NCBI GenBank assembly: GCA_050633365.1
Contig: JBOEGJ010000001.1
Span: forward strand, 1-64,000
Source of the DNA: Pseudomaricurvus sp050633365
GTDB lineage: Bacteria; Pseudomonadota; Gammaproteobacteria; Pseudomonadales; Cellvibrionaceae
DNA: 64,000 bases
Direction of reading: 5' to 3'
The notes beneath the pieces are model-generated. The model worked only from the letters and a program-made list of their open reading frames with translations. It made no database searches and was not told the DNA's origin. The position numbers and the translations under genes were made by a program. This document shows positions 26,453-35,482 of this stretch, piece by piece (positions within the stretch are counted from its first letter, which is position 1; each line of letters opens with the position of its first letter).

Positions 26453-27040
26453 TTAAATGCTCTCGCCAATCATTGTCGCGACCAACGCTTGAGTCTTCTC
26501 TAAGTAACGCTTTTGACTAAGGCCCTGAACATTAACCAATCGATTCCAGAATTCGAACGACAGCAACCCCACGACCATTTCTTTATCATCCCGCGACAAA
26601 CGGTCCAGCTCTGGAATAGACTCCAACAGCTTTGGTACCAGGGCTTTTTGCAGTTTCTTATAGTTGGTTCGCAAAAACTCCGATTGAAGCATCAACGCCT
26701 TAGTAACCAAAATGAGATTTTGCTGTTTTTTGTAGGCCGCGGAAAAGGTGAGAAGCACACTTCGCAACCGCTCCTCTAAGGTGCCGTCACGGCGAGCGCT
26801 ATTGTAGGTTTTTGCGAAACTGGCAATGGTAACCAAGTGCACTTCTCGGTAGAGCACATCCATTTCGGGAAAGTGTCGAAACAGCGTGCGAATTGTGACA
26901 CCGGCTTCATCAGCGACCTGTTGCGCCGTCGGAAATGAACCTAAGTCAAGCACCAGACGAGCGGCGGCGGCGATCAAAGCTTGCTTGCTTTTTTGACGAC
27001 GAAGAGCTCGCCCATCCACTCCTGCTTCACCTTTACTCAT
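26453..27040 (-). CDS. TetR-family regulator
   Basis: A 195-residue repressor. The N-terminal helix-turn-helix (about 13-60: KQALIAAAARLVLDLGSFPTAQQVADEAGVTIRTLFRHFP) is followed by a helical ligand domain. It lies head-to-tail with the GST gene and divergent from the metallo-hydrolase, with a perfect 9-5-9 palindrome in the shared region, so it probably represses itself and the hydrolase. The ligand is unknown. Confidence 0.85.
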   Translation of the reverse strand: MSKGEAGVDGRALRRQKSKQALIAAAARLVLDLGSFPTAQQVADEAGVTIRTLFRHFPEMDVLYREVHLVTIASFAKTYNSARRDGTLEERLRSVLLTFSAAYKKQQNLILVTKALMLQSEFLRTNYKKLQKALVPKLLESIPELDRLSRDDKEMVVGLLSFEFWNRLVNVQGLSQKRYLEKTQALVATMIGESI

Positions 27041-27179
27041 CTAATCATTCTCTTCTATATTCTTCATTGCTATATACAACTAAAGCGATCACTGGCTGAC
27101 TTCATTGAAAAAGTAAAGCCTTCTATAAAGTAGAGCCACCTACAAAGATCCAGATCGCTCTTTACAATGATTCGATTGA

Positions 27180-27202
27180 TTATGTCATAGACAATGACAT
27201 AA
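27180..27202. promoter_or_regulatory. Probable TetR operator
   Basis: Perfect inverted arms TTATGTCAT (27180-27188) and ATGACATAA (27194-27202) flank a 5-base centre. It lies 39 bp before the metallo-hydrolase ATG and 140 bp before the TetR start, the usual place for an operator of a divergent TetR pair. Confidence 0.65.
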
Positions 27203-27240
27203 GATTTAATACTAACGAATCTTAACAGCGAGGACCAGCA

Positions 27241-28308
27241 ATGAAACCCTTGAGCTTGCTTTTTAGTTTATTCACCTTAGCGCTTATTATTGGTTGCGAA
27301 CCCTCGACCATCGGCAAGAAAGTACTGCAAATCGCCGCTGAAAAGCGACTGGGTGAAAACTCTCTCTCTGAACTAGATGATGGCTTGCACCTATTGCTCT
27401 GCGGCGCTGGTAGCCCACTGCCCGACCCCGTGCGCTCAGGCCCCTGCACGGCCGTTCTTGCAGGAAACACTTTGATCCTTGTGGACGCAGGTAGTGGCAG
27501 CAGCCGAAGCCTGAGCACCATGGGAGTCAATCAAGGACAAATTCATACACAGCTTTTAACGCACTTCCACTCCGACCACATCGATGGACTGGGAGAACTG
27601 GCCATGCAGCGCTGGGTCACGGCCGCCAACCAATCGCCACTGCCCGTTATTGGACCCAAGGGAACACAAGAAATTGTCGAGGGCTTCAATCGCGCCTATA
27701 GCCAAGATTCGCAGTACCGTCACGCCCACCACGGCGAACAGGTCGCACCGCTCTCGGGCACGGGAATGAAAGCCCATGAGTTTTCGTTGCCCGAGGGCAA
27801 TGACCTCAAAACGGTCTTTGACGCAAACGGACTGACAATTAGAGCATTTCGAGTTGTCCACAATCCCGTAGAGCCCGCCGTGGGCTATCGATTCGATTAC
27901 AAAGGTCGATCCGTTGTTATTAGCGGCGATACCGCCAAATCTGAAAATGTCGAAAAGGCCGCGCAAAGCGTGGATCTTTTGGTGCATGAAGCCCTGTCAA
28001 CTGAACTGGTGGCTATTCTCGAAGAAACTGCGAATGACAAGGGCTTGAGCGTTTTGGCAAAAATTTTGTTTGATATTCCCGACTACCATACCAGCCCGGT
28101 AGAAGCCGCCGAGATAGCTAACGCTGCACAGGTCGGCCATCTTTTGTATTACCACATAGTTCCCGCACTGCCAGCCCCAGGTATGGAAGCGGCATTCCTC
28201 GAAGGAACTGAAGATGCCTTCAATGGGCCCATCACCCTGGGCGTCGACGGCACATTGATTAGTCTTCCCGCCAATAGTGATCGCATCATCAGCAGCAATC
28301 TACTCTAG
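27241..28308 (+). CDS. Metallo-beta-lactamase-fold lipoprotein hydrolase
   Basis: A 355-residue exported hydrolase. The N-terminus has a lipobox (LIIGC, Cys19), so it is probably a periplasmic lipoprotein. The zinc motif THFHSDH (107-113), later VISGDTA (metal Asp) and a C-terminal YYH histidine define the MBL fold, closest in style to RNase Z/arylsulfatase AtsA-like enzymes. The substrate is unknown; a sulfatase or detoxification role would fit the neighbouring genes. A clear SD (GAGG) precedes the ATG. Confidence 0.85.
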   Translation: MKPLSLLFSLFTLALIIGCEPSTIGKKVLQIAAEKRLGENSLSELDDGLHLLLCGAGSPLPDPVRSGPCTAVLAGNTLILVDAGSGSSRSLSTMGVNQGQIHTQLLTHFHSDHIDGLGELAMQRWVTAANQSPLPVIGPKGTQEIVEGFNRAYSQDSQYRHAHHGEQVAPLSGTGMKAHEFSLPEGNDLKTVFDANGLTIRAFRVVHNPVEPAVGYRFDYKGRSVVISGDTAKSENVEKAAQSVDLLVHEALSTELVAILEETANDKGLSVLAKILFDIPDYHTSPVEAAEIANAAQVGHLLYYHIVPALPAPGMEAAFLEGTEDAFNGPITLGVDGTLISLPANSDRIISSNLL

Positions 28309-28387
28309 GGAATTCAACTGACTTTTTCTTAGGAAAAATTCTTCACAGGCTCTACAATTCGCTCCAGAATTATTCTCCGGAGTCTCC

Positions 28388-28897
28388 ATGCAACTGCAAC
28401 AAATCGACAAGACGCTTTATCAGTATCGCTACAAACGTGTAGCCATTGGATTGGCCGCAAGCCTGGCAATCCTATCACTCAGCTTTTCGACGATTTTAAT
28501 TGCGCTGTTTGGCTGCAGTGAAGATGGCAGCAATACCGCGCTTAACGGCGCGGGGCTGGCACTGGCAGTGGTTGTACTGATCTCAGCGCTACAAAAGCTC
28601 AGATACCGTCCCTACTTTAAAGAAGTCGCCTATGTCTGGACACTTAAGCAAGAGCTCAATCAAATCACACGGCGTATGCACAAAATCAAAGCAGCGGCCG
28701 AGCAAGGTAATCGCAATGCAATGGTTATCCTTAATTTTTCTTACGCTGGATCAGAACAACTGTGGGACCTCGATGACAACACCTTAGTCATGGAAGAGTT
28801 ACGTCTATGGAGAGCCGAGCTAGAACAACAACAGCAACGCTTTCAGGTAGAGGTCGCGCTAGAAGACTATCAACGAGAGTTACTCAAGGACTTTTGA
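28388..28897 (+). CDS. Unknown protein with two membrane helices
   Basis: A 169-residue protein. Two hydrophobic helices (about 18-42 and 52-69) are followed by a charged, probably coiled-coil C-terminus (KQELNQITRRMHKIKAAAEQ; LRLWRAELEQQQQRFQVEVALEDYQRELL). GGAG precedes the ATG. It follows the metallo-hydrolase by 79 bp and may share its transcript. No family recognised. Confidence 0.65.
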   Translation: MQLQQIDKTLYQYRYKRVAIGLAASLAILSLSFSTILIALFGCSEDGSNTALNGAGLALAVVVLISALQKLRYRPYFKEVAYVWTLKQELNQITRRMHKIKAAAEQGNRNAMVILNFSYAGSEQLWDLDDNTLVMEELRLWRAELEQQQQRFQVEVALEDYQRELLKDF

Positions 28898-28921
28898 AGG
28901 CCTAAGCGATAACAACAAACC

Positions 28922-29506
28922 TTAGTCGTTATCGCACTGATCCACATGCTTGCCAGCAATGCCCGCGTAAAATTGACGGATCTCTTGGGTGTCCCTTTCA
29001 AGGTCACCCGTGGGATAAAAGGTCGGGCCGAAGCCGCCTTTCTTTTGCTGATAATCGAGAAACCCCAGTCCAATCGGCACCTTGGCCCCCACGGCGATGT
29101 AGTAAAAACCCGTTTTCCATTTATCAACCCGAGAGCGCGTACCCTCGGGTGGAATCGCTACAACCAACCGATCGCTGCGGTCATACTCAGCAATCATCTG
29201 ATCTACCACATTGTTGGTCGACGAACGATCAATGGGAATCCCGCCCATCCACTTCATTAACGGCCCGAGAGGCCCCTTAAACAGCGAGTCTTTGCCCATC
29301 CAATACAACTCAAAGCCAAAGCGAAAGGCCATGGCGAGTGTGATGGGAAAATCCCAATTACTGGTATGCGGCACAGCAATTAGCACGTATTTTTGCTCAG
29401 TCGGGGGCTCGCCTTCAAGCTTCCAGCCGGTGAGTTTGAGCCCTAGCGAGGCCAACCCCGAGAGTAATTGTCTAACCACAGGGGTGTTATAAATAGTACG
29501 GCGCAT
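28922..29506 (-). CDS. PlsC-like lysophospholipid acyltransferase family protein
   Basis: A 194-residue acyltransferase with the catalytic H(X)4D motif HTSNWD (47-52) and the acceptor motif PEGTRSRVDKWKTGFY. It is shorter than typical PlsC (about 240) and belongs with compact '1-acyl-glycerol-3-phosphate acyltransferase-like' proteins. It probably modifies membrane lipids at the inner membrane. It converges with the unknown membrane protein gene; an 8-bp inverted repeat (28906-28913/28928-28935) lies at the junction. Confidence 0.85.
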   Translation of the reverse strand: MRRTIYNTPVVRQLLSGLASLGLKLTGWKLEGEPPTEQKYVLIAVPHTSNWDFPITLAMAFRFGFELYWMGKDSLFKGPLGPLMKWMGGIPIDRSSTNNVVDQMIAEYDRSDRLVVAIPPEGTRSRVDKWKTGFYYIAVGAKVPIGLGFLDYQQKKGGFGPTFYPTGDLERDTQEIRQFYAGIAGKHVDQCDND

Positions 29507-29880
29507 GAAGGTATCCGGTTACGACTCATATAGAGAATAGTCGGCACCTGATGATGGCGCCCAAAATCCCGCGCACTTTAACACCTTTTTCAGCGTTCAA
29601 AACAGTTATTCAGCGCTTGGCCCTCGCGATTCGGCAAACCTAGCCGGTAAATAGGTCGCTAACAGCCAAGTTCGGCCCCAAAGCACTAAATAGCAAACTG
29701 TGAATTGCACAACCGGTCTTGTGCTTGCACCTAGGTAAAAACAAACTCGTGCGCGTAGACATGACACCCAGAAGGAGCTTTCAAGTAGACCTACAGGCAG
29801 AGATTCTTATAATCTCGCCTGTCTGCCTTTCAGCTCGCGTGCCTTTTCTTAAACAGACGCCACTCGGCACGGCGGCCACA
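29507..29880. other. Intergenic region with a hairpin
   Basis: No gene is seen. The main structure is a hairpin at 29793-29822 (ACAGGCAGAGATT / AATCTCGCCTGT with one bulged A and loop CTTAT), 59 bp downstream of the dehydratase stop. It lacks a T-tract and could be a weak terminator or RNA end. Confidence 0.5.
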
Positions 29881-31524
29881 TCAATCTAGAATTGCGCCTT
29901 CTGACGCTGGCCTCACATGCCGACGGTAGCGATCCATGTAGCCGTAACCGACTTCTTTGAGTAATGGCTGCCAACCCTCTTGGCGCTGGGCAAGCGCATC
30001 ATCGGATACCTCAGCGTGAATAAGCCCATTGGGGATGTCGAGAGTAATAATGTCGCCGTCTTCGATAAAAGCAATCATGCCGCCATCGGAAGCCTCTGGA
30101 CAAATATGCCCGACACAGGGACCACAAGTGGCTCCCGAAAAACGACCATCGGTGACCAATGCAGTTTCATCAAGCCCCATCTTTTTCAAGGCAACCGTTA
30201 CACCTAACATCTCCGGCATACCTGGACCGCCTTTAGGCCCTTGGTAACGTAAAACAATAATGTCCCCCTGTTTAACTTCGCCGTTTTCAACGCCAGCTAA
30301 GGCTTCATCTTCGGAGTCGTAACATTTTGCCGGGCCGGTGCATTGCATCATCTTAGCCACCACACCGGCTTGCTTTACGACACAACCGTCTGGCGCCAAG
30401 TTGCCCCGCAAGACACTGACTCCACCAGTCTTGCGATGGGGGTTATCTCGAGTCGGAATCACTTTCGGATTAAGAACATTGGCCTCATCAATCACATCTT
30501 GAAGAGTTCCGCTGGTCACGGTTTTAGTGCTGGTTTCTAAATCTTGTTGCATCATTTTTAACACCGCAGGCATGCCGCCTGCGGCCCAAAGATCTTGCAG
30601 CCCCCAAGGGCCGTTCGGGCTAATGGCCAATAGCGTCGGCGTCGCTTTTGAAGCCTCTTCAATCATATTGAAATCCAACTTCAAGCCTGCACTATGAGCT
30701 ATGGCCGGCAAGTGCAAGGTGCCGTTAGTCGAGCCACCAATAGCCATCAGCATTTTGGTGGCGTTGTCGATGGCATCTTGTGTCAGAATCTGACGAGCGT
30801 TTAAGCCCTCGTGAAACATTTGCACCACACGCTTCCCGGTTTCTCGAGCAGCCAACAACTTATCGGTATGCCAACCGGGAATATTCGAACTGCCCGGCAG
30901 ACAAATCCCCAAGGCTTCGGCCAAACATTGAAAGGTATTGGCCGTGCCCATAATTTCGCAGGCGCCGCAGGTACTGCAGGAAAACGATTGCTGTAAATTC
31001 TCTGGGTCATCGTGAAAATCATTGTGATCAATCGAGCCTTTGAACTTAGGCACGTTTCGAATATTCATTTGCCCCGGCCCCGCAGCTAAGTAAATACTGG
31101 GTAAATCCAAACGCCCCATGGCCATCATCATACCCGGATTAATTTTGTCGCAACCGGCAATAAAAACCACCGCGTCAAAAGCTTGTGAACGTACATGCGT
31201 CTCAACAATGTCAGCAATGAGGTCACGTTGCGCTAATACATAGCGCATACCATCGTGAGCCATTGCAATACCATCGCAAGGCGCCGGTACATTAAACTCT
31301 GCAAATTCTCCACCCGCAATAAGGATGCCTTCTTTGACCTTTTCACCCAATTTTCCTAAGTGGTTATGTCCGGCAGTCATTTCAGTGTGAGAGTTGGCTA
31401 TAGCGATTAACGGTTTTCGCTTGAGTTCCTTAACGTCGTAACCTGCGCCTCGCATTAAGCCGCCACGAAAGGCGTTGACCAATTGATTTGGACTGGAGTG
31501 AATGATGTCGCTTTTCTTACTCAT
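29881..31524 (-). CDS. IlvD/Edd-family dehydratase (dihydroxy-acid dehydratase-like)
   Basis: A 547-residue Fe-S dehydratase. Cluster cysteines lie in AGCDKINPGMMM and SCSTCGACEIMGTANTF, and the C-terminal DGRFSGATCGPCVGHICPEA motif is present. It may be IlvD of branched-chain amino acid synthesis or a sugar-acid dehydratase of the same family. The absence of other ilv genes and the divergent acetolactate-synthase-like TPP gene leave both open. Confidence 0.85.
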   Translation of the reverse strand: MSKKSDIIHSSPNQLVNAFRGGLMRGAGYDVKELKRKPLIAIANSHTEMTAGHNHLGKLGEKVKEGILIAGGEFAEFNVPAPCDGIAMAHDGMRYVLAQRDLIADIVETHVRSQAFDAVVFIAGCDKINPGMMMAMGRLDLPSIYLAAGPGQMNIRNVPKFKGSIDHNDFHDDPENLQQSFSCSTCGACEIMGTANTFQCLAEALGICLPGSSNIPGWHTDKLLAARETGKRVVQMFHEGLNARQILTQDAIDNATKMLMAIGGSTNGTLHLPAIAHSAGLKLDFNMIEEASKATPTLLAISPNGPWGLQDLWAAGGMPAVLKMMQQDLETSTKTVTSGTLQDVIDEANVLNPKVIPTRDNPHRKTGGVSVLRGNLAPDGCVVKQAGVVAKMMQCTGPAKCYDSEDEALAGVENGEVKQGDIIVLRYQGPKGGPGMPEMLGVTVALKKMGLDETALVTDGRFSGATCGPCVGHICPEASDGGMIAFIEDGDIITLDIPNGLIHAEVSDDALAQRQEGWQPLLKEVGYGYMDRYRRHVRPASEGAILD

Positions 31525-32114
31525 GGAATGATCCTTACTGATTTGTGGCTTGCCTACAACGCAGGCACCACCAACTGCTGCACCTAGAGAAGTAATGGCT
31601 CAGCGCTCAACTATGTACACCCTATTGAATACGAGCAACGTCAAGGTGTATGTAAACTACACGACAGTTCAACATGAATAATTCCAAATCAAACAAACGA
31701 AGAACCTCGAATTATAATCCACATTGAAACCTATAGGACTTCGACGAATCTTGTGTGAGCACTAAAGGTAGAGGCAACCGACCAACAACGAGCTGACCCA
31801 TCACCAAGATGAACTTGAAAAGTGGTATCAAGAGGTTCAAAAAATACTGAAGACAATGTAATCAATCTGACAGTTCTTCATCCCCTCCATCCTGTAGATT
31901 GTGGCTATTGGCGCTTGATCGAACAGGAGATTTTCCACTAGCACGGTGTTTAGATGAGGGCGACATTTAGAACATAATGGACCGCATATACACTAACCAT
32001 CTCCATATTTTTTACACAGAATTACGCCATTGAAACGTCAGTAGCGGCACCCAAATTGCGAGAGTTATGGGTGCTGCCCACTGAATCGTGACCCGTACAA
32101 TTTAAGGAAATATT
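31525..32114. other. 590-bp divergent intergenic region
   Basis: This separates the dehydratase and the TPP enzyme. I see no complete gene. A plus-strand open stretch of 29 codons ending at a TAA (about 31772-31862, ..NELTHHQDELEKWYQEVQ..) has coiled-coil character but no start codon, and may be the tail of a lost gene. A separated inverted repeat TACACC/GGTGTA lies near 31616-31652. Confidence 0.4.
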
Positions 32115-33680
32115 ATGTCAATCAACGGCTCAAAGCTTCTAATGAAAACACTGGTAGAGAATGGCATTGAGGTTTGTTTCGGCAACCCAGGTACCTCTGA
32201 GATGCATTTGGTTGACGCCATCAGTAAAGCCGACAACATCAAAGCGGTTCTCGGACTATTTGAAGGAGTGGTCACCGGCGCCGCCGATGGTTACGCGCGT
32301 ATGGCCGAAAAACCAGCGGCTACGCTATTACACCTAGGCCCCGGTCTTGCCAATGGGTTATCAAACATACACAACGCGAAACGCGCTCGTACGCCGATGG
32401 TAAACTTGATTGGTCAGCATGCACTCGATCACCTGCAATACGAGGCGCCACTGAAGTCAGACATCGAAGGCTTGGCAAAACCGCTGTGTCATCATGTTCA
32501 AACTACAACCGATGTTAACTGTATTTCGGCAGACGCCGCTGAGAGTATTTCCGCCGCCAATTCGAACGCCGGCCAAATTGCCTCTCTCATTATTCCTGCG
32601 GATATGGCCTGGCCGATTCCCACCAACGAGAAGATTTCCAAATCACCGGCTCCAAGCATCCCCCAAGCCTCACGCGAAACCGTCAATGCTGTTGCTGCCG
32701 CACTGGGAAGCGGTAGTAAAACTGCGCTGTTGCTAGACAACAAAGCGCTCTACGGTGAAGCACTAAAAAATGCAGGTCGTATTGCCAAAGCTACTGGCGC
32801 TCGGCTTATTTGCCCCACCTTCTTTGCCCGTACAGAACGCGGCGCTGGTACGGTACCGGTCGAACGAATCCCCTATTTCGCAGAAATGGCGACTGAGTTT
32901 TTGAAGGATATCGAACAACTTATTTTGATAGGCGGCATTGCGCCAGTCTCGTTTTTTGCTTATCCCGGCAAACCCAGCTGGCTACTCTCTGAAGGCGCAA
33001 ATGTTATTACGCTTTCATCCGAAACAGAGGACAGCCCCGCTGCACTGAAAGCGTTAGCGCAAGTACTCGAATGCAATGACGGTGACTACCAGCAACAACC
33101 GGCAAATCAATTAGAGATTCCAACTGGGGAACTGACACCTGAAGGCGTCGCCGCCTGTTTGAATGTGTACATTCCTGAAAATGCCATCGTCATGGATGAA
33201 GGCGCCACCTCGGCCCTACCGGCCTACCCGATGACTCAGAGCGCCGCCAAGCATGATTGGCTGACTCTCACGGGCGGCTCCATTGGTCAGGGCTTGCCGG
33301 CAACGCTGGGGGCAGCCGTCGCCTGCCCAGATCGAAAAGTGATTTGCCTAGAAGGTGATGGTAGTGCCATGTACACCGTACAAGCGCTATGGAGCATTGC
33401 CAACCAAAGCCAAGATGTGTGCGTGGTTATGTACGTTAACCACAGTTACCGCATTTTGAACGTTGAGATGCAGCGCGTGGGCGTTGAAGACCCAAGCCCA
33501 GCCGCAGCTGAAATGCTGGAACTTGAAAACCCGCAGCTAGATTGGAAGAAACTGGCCGAAGGTATGGGTGTAGCCACCACCGTTGCAAAAACCACCGAAG
33601 AGTTTGAGCAGCAATTCAAAGAAGCCATGGAAACGAAAGGCCCTCGATTGATTGCAGCAATGGTTTCTAAAGCGATTTAA
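32115..33680 (+). CDS. Thiamine-diphosphate enzyme, acetolactate synthase large-subunit-like
   Basis: A 521-residue ThDP enzyme with the three usual domains. The pyrimidine-binding domain carries the catalytic glutamate in GLFEGVVTGAADGYARM, the middle domain is typical, and the pyrophosphate domain holds GDGSAMYT with the NHS metal ligand. It resembles the single-chain 'acetolactate synthase large subunit'/benzoylformate decarboxylase group without a regulatory subunit gene nearby. AAGGAA precedes the ATG, and a strong terminator follows. The substrate is uncertain. Confidence 0.82.
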   Translation: MSINGSKLLMKTLVENGIEVCFGNPGTSEMHLVDAISKADNIKAVLGLFEGVVTGAADGYARMAEKPAATLLHLGPGLANGLSNIHNAKRARTPMVNLIGQHALDHLQYEAPLKSDIEGLAKPLCHHVQTTTDVNCISADAAESISAANSNAGQIASLIIPADMAWPIPTNEKISKSPAPSIPQASRETVNAVAAALGSGSKTALLLDNKALYGEALKNAGRIAKATGARLICPTFFARTERGAGTVPVERIPYFAEMATEFLKDIEQLILIGGIAPVSFFAYPGKPSWLLSEGANVITLSSETEDSPAALKALAQVLECNDGDYQQQPANQLEIPTGELTPEGVAACLNVYIPENAIVMDEGATSALPAYPMTQSAAKHDWLTLTGGSIGQGLPATLGAAVACPDRKVICLEGDGSAMYTVQALWSIANQSQDVCVVMYVNHSYRILNVEMQRVGVEDPSPAAAEMLELENPQLDWKKLAEGMGVATTVAKTTEEFEQQFKEAMETKGPRLIAAMVSKAI

Positions 33681-33688
33681 TGAAAAAT

Positions 33689-33725
33689 ACATTTCCCAGT
33701 AAGAATAGGACTGGGAAATGTTTTC
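33689..33725 (+). terminator. Rho-independent terminator after the TPP gene
   Basis: Perfect 12-bp arms ACATTTCCCAGT (33689-33700) and ACTGGGAAATGT (33710-33721), with a 9-base loop, are followed by TTTT. It lies between convergent genes and an A-run precedes it, so it may serve both strands. Confidence 0.9.
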
Positions 33726-34544
33726 TCAAGTGGGTATTGCAATCGCCTGACTGGCAACGCGTAGAACGTGATCTAATTCATCACGCAGATAGCTTTCAAG
33801 TACTTTCCAAGTTTTGGAATGATAAAACTCATACAACAACTCTAACCTTGGAAAACGTAGCAGCATACAATAATCCCACTGCTGCTCGCTCAACACAGGC
33901 TCTTCGGTAGCTAATGACAGCACCGCGTTGGCCCCCAATGAATGCAATAAATGCTGTAACTCTTTAGCATAGGGTTCCATATTCTCTATCGATTTGGATT
34001 CCCGGAATTTAAGCAACTCAACCACAACCACTTCACCGTCGTCTATAGCCAACGGCTTTCGACTTTCATCGAGCTCTGAAACATCAGTCGCGGTCGAGAA
34101 CAATTTGTAACCATCTGCTAAGGAATACAACATGCGCCGCGATGTACCAGCCGATCGATACGGGATCGCCAGTTGATAGTGAGTGCTTTGTTGCAGATCG
34201 AGATAAGAACGCCTCCGATGATAAACTGGGATGACCACACCATCCCAAGTATTATCAAAACCAAAAGACAGAGGTAAATCTGTCAATGCCCTTCCATAGT
34301 AACCCACAAAGCTGCCCACCTTATTTACCTCAGGAGCGGCTTGCTTTCCATACAGACTGTAAATTGTATTGTCGCCACGAGGTCTAAAGCGCAAAAAATT
34401 CAACATCATGATAGGCGCGTCATCGGTTTTCCCTGCAAGATTATCCAGAGAAGCAGCGCTGGGGTTTACTCTTTCCAAACAGCCTTGAAACGTAGTCGGC
34501 TCACCTGTCGGAGACATCCCAGGATGCGGTAACTTGGTCGCCAC
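33726..34544 (-). CDS. Protein with two DUF1330/EthD-like domains
   Basis: A 272-residue protein built of two related halves. The first (about 20-140) holds APIMMLNFLRFRPRGDNTIYSLYGKQAAP and the second (about 165-265) EVVVVELLKFRESKSIENMEPYAKEL. Both fit the dimeric alpha-beta barrel (DUF1330) pattern, so a single chain could mimic the usual homodimer. Translation starts at GTG 34544, sharing one base with the dehalogenase stop, so the two are co-translated. Function unknown. Confidence 0.7.
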   Translation of the reverse strand: MATKLPHPGMSPTGEPTTFQGCLERVNPSAASLDNLAGKTDDAPIMMLNFLRFRPRGDNTIYSLYGKQAAPEVNKVGSFVGYYGRALTDLPLSFGFDNTWDGVVIPVYHRRRSYLDLQQSTHYQLAIPYRSAGTSRRMLYSLADGYKLFSTATDVSELDESRKPLAIDDGEVVVVELLKFRESKSIENMEPYAKELQHLLHSLGANAVLSLATEEPVLSEQQWDYCMLLRFPRLELLYEFYHSKTWKVLESYLRDELDHVLRVASQAIAIPT

Positions 34545-35275
34545 TAGATTTCTCCTTTTAGCTTTGCCACGCGCAACATTGCTGCCAGATCGACAAAATC
34601 ATGAGCGTCAAAATCGTAGGTTTCCGACTTGACCTCTTGAGCAACTCCAGCACCAAACTCCAACGGGCGATTAACATATGCCGTTCTAAAACCCGCCTTG
34701 CGAGCCGCATCTAAGTCCTGCGCATGGCAGGCGACCATCATGATTTCTTCTGGCTCTAAACAGAGCATCTTTGCCGCATCATCATAAATAGAAATATCTG
34801 GCTTTACCTTCTTAAAAAAGTCAGCAGATATGATAGCGTCCCACGGCAAACGATTGTGTTTGGCAATATCCAGCAAACAACGAAAATCACCATTTGAGAA
34901 GGGCATAATCAGAAAATCGTCTTTCATCATTTGAAGCCCCTCTAAAGAATCAGGCCAAGCGAGAATACGATTCCAAGCGAGGTTTAGATGATTCACTTCC
35001 AGCTCAGATAGGCTGTCAATGTTGTAATCCGACAGCAACAATCGCAGTTTCTTCATGTGTATTTTTTGGGTAGAGATATAGTCCATTTCTCCACTGGAAA
35101 TTTTCAGCAAGGAGTCGACATAACCATCTTTACGCCACTTATCGACAAATTCACCCCATGGTACGTCAACCCCCAACTGACCGGTAATTTCAATAGCTTC
35201 CTGTATAACCGATCCGCGCCAATCAGTGACAGTGCCAAACACATCAAAACAGAGTGCTTTTATGGTCTTTTTCAT
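34544..35275 (-). CDS. Haloacid dehalogenase type II-like hydrolase
   Basis: A 243-residue HAD-superfamily enzyme. Nucleophile Asp11 is in CFDVFGTVTDWRGS, motif II is MPFSNGD, the Lys is in FFKKVKPD, and motif III is MMVACHAQDLDAARKAG. This layout is that of L-2-haloacid dehalogenases and close relatives, so it may act on 2-halo acids or phosphate/other esters. It has a good SD (AGGAAGGG) and a Crp-type palindrome 69 bp upstream. Confidence 0.85.
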   Translation of the reverse strand: MKKTIKALCFDVFGTVTDWRGSVIQEAIEITGQLGVDVPWGEFVDKWRKDGYVDSLLKISSGEMDYISTQKIHMKKLRLLLSDYNIDSLSELEVNHLNLAWNRILAWPDSLEGLQMMKDDFLIMPFSNGDFRCLLDIAKHNRLPWDAIISADFFKKVKPDISIYDDAAKMLCLEPEEIMMVACHAQDLDAARKAGFRTAYVNRPLEFGAGVAQEVKSETYDFDAHDFVDLAAMLRVAKLKGEI

Positions 35276-35343
35276 GCGTCGCCCTTCCTGATCACATTCT
35301 ATTATTTGAATCTTTTATAGTATCGAGAAATATCCGTCATTTA

Positions 35344-35359
35344 TGTCAGGTTGCTGACA
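35344..35359. promoter_or_regulatory. Crp/Fnr-type operator
   Basis: TGTCAGGTTGCTGACA is a palindrome with TGTCA half-sites six bases apart, the 5-6-5 geometry of Crp/Fnr-family sites. It lies between the dehalogenase gene and the divergent Crp-family gene. Confidence 0.6.
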
Positions 35360-35482
35360 ATACATAACCAAACTATAAGTATTTGGATTGGTTCGCCATT
35401 CTCACTAACGACGGTTACACTGAATCTATTACCAGCCGTGGCTGGGCCCATAGCACACACAAAGTCAGGCTAATGAATCTAC

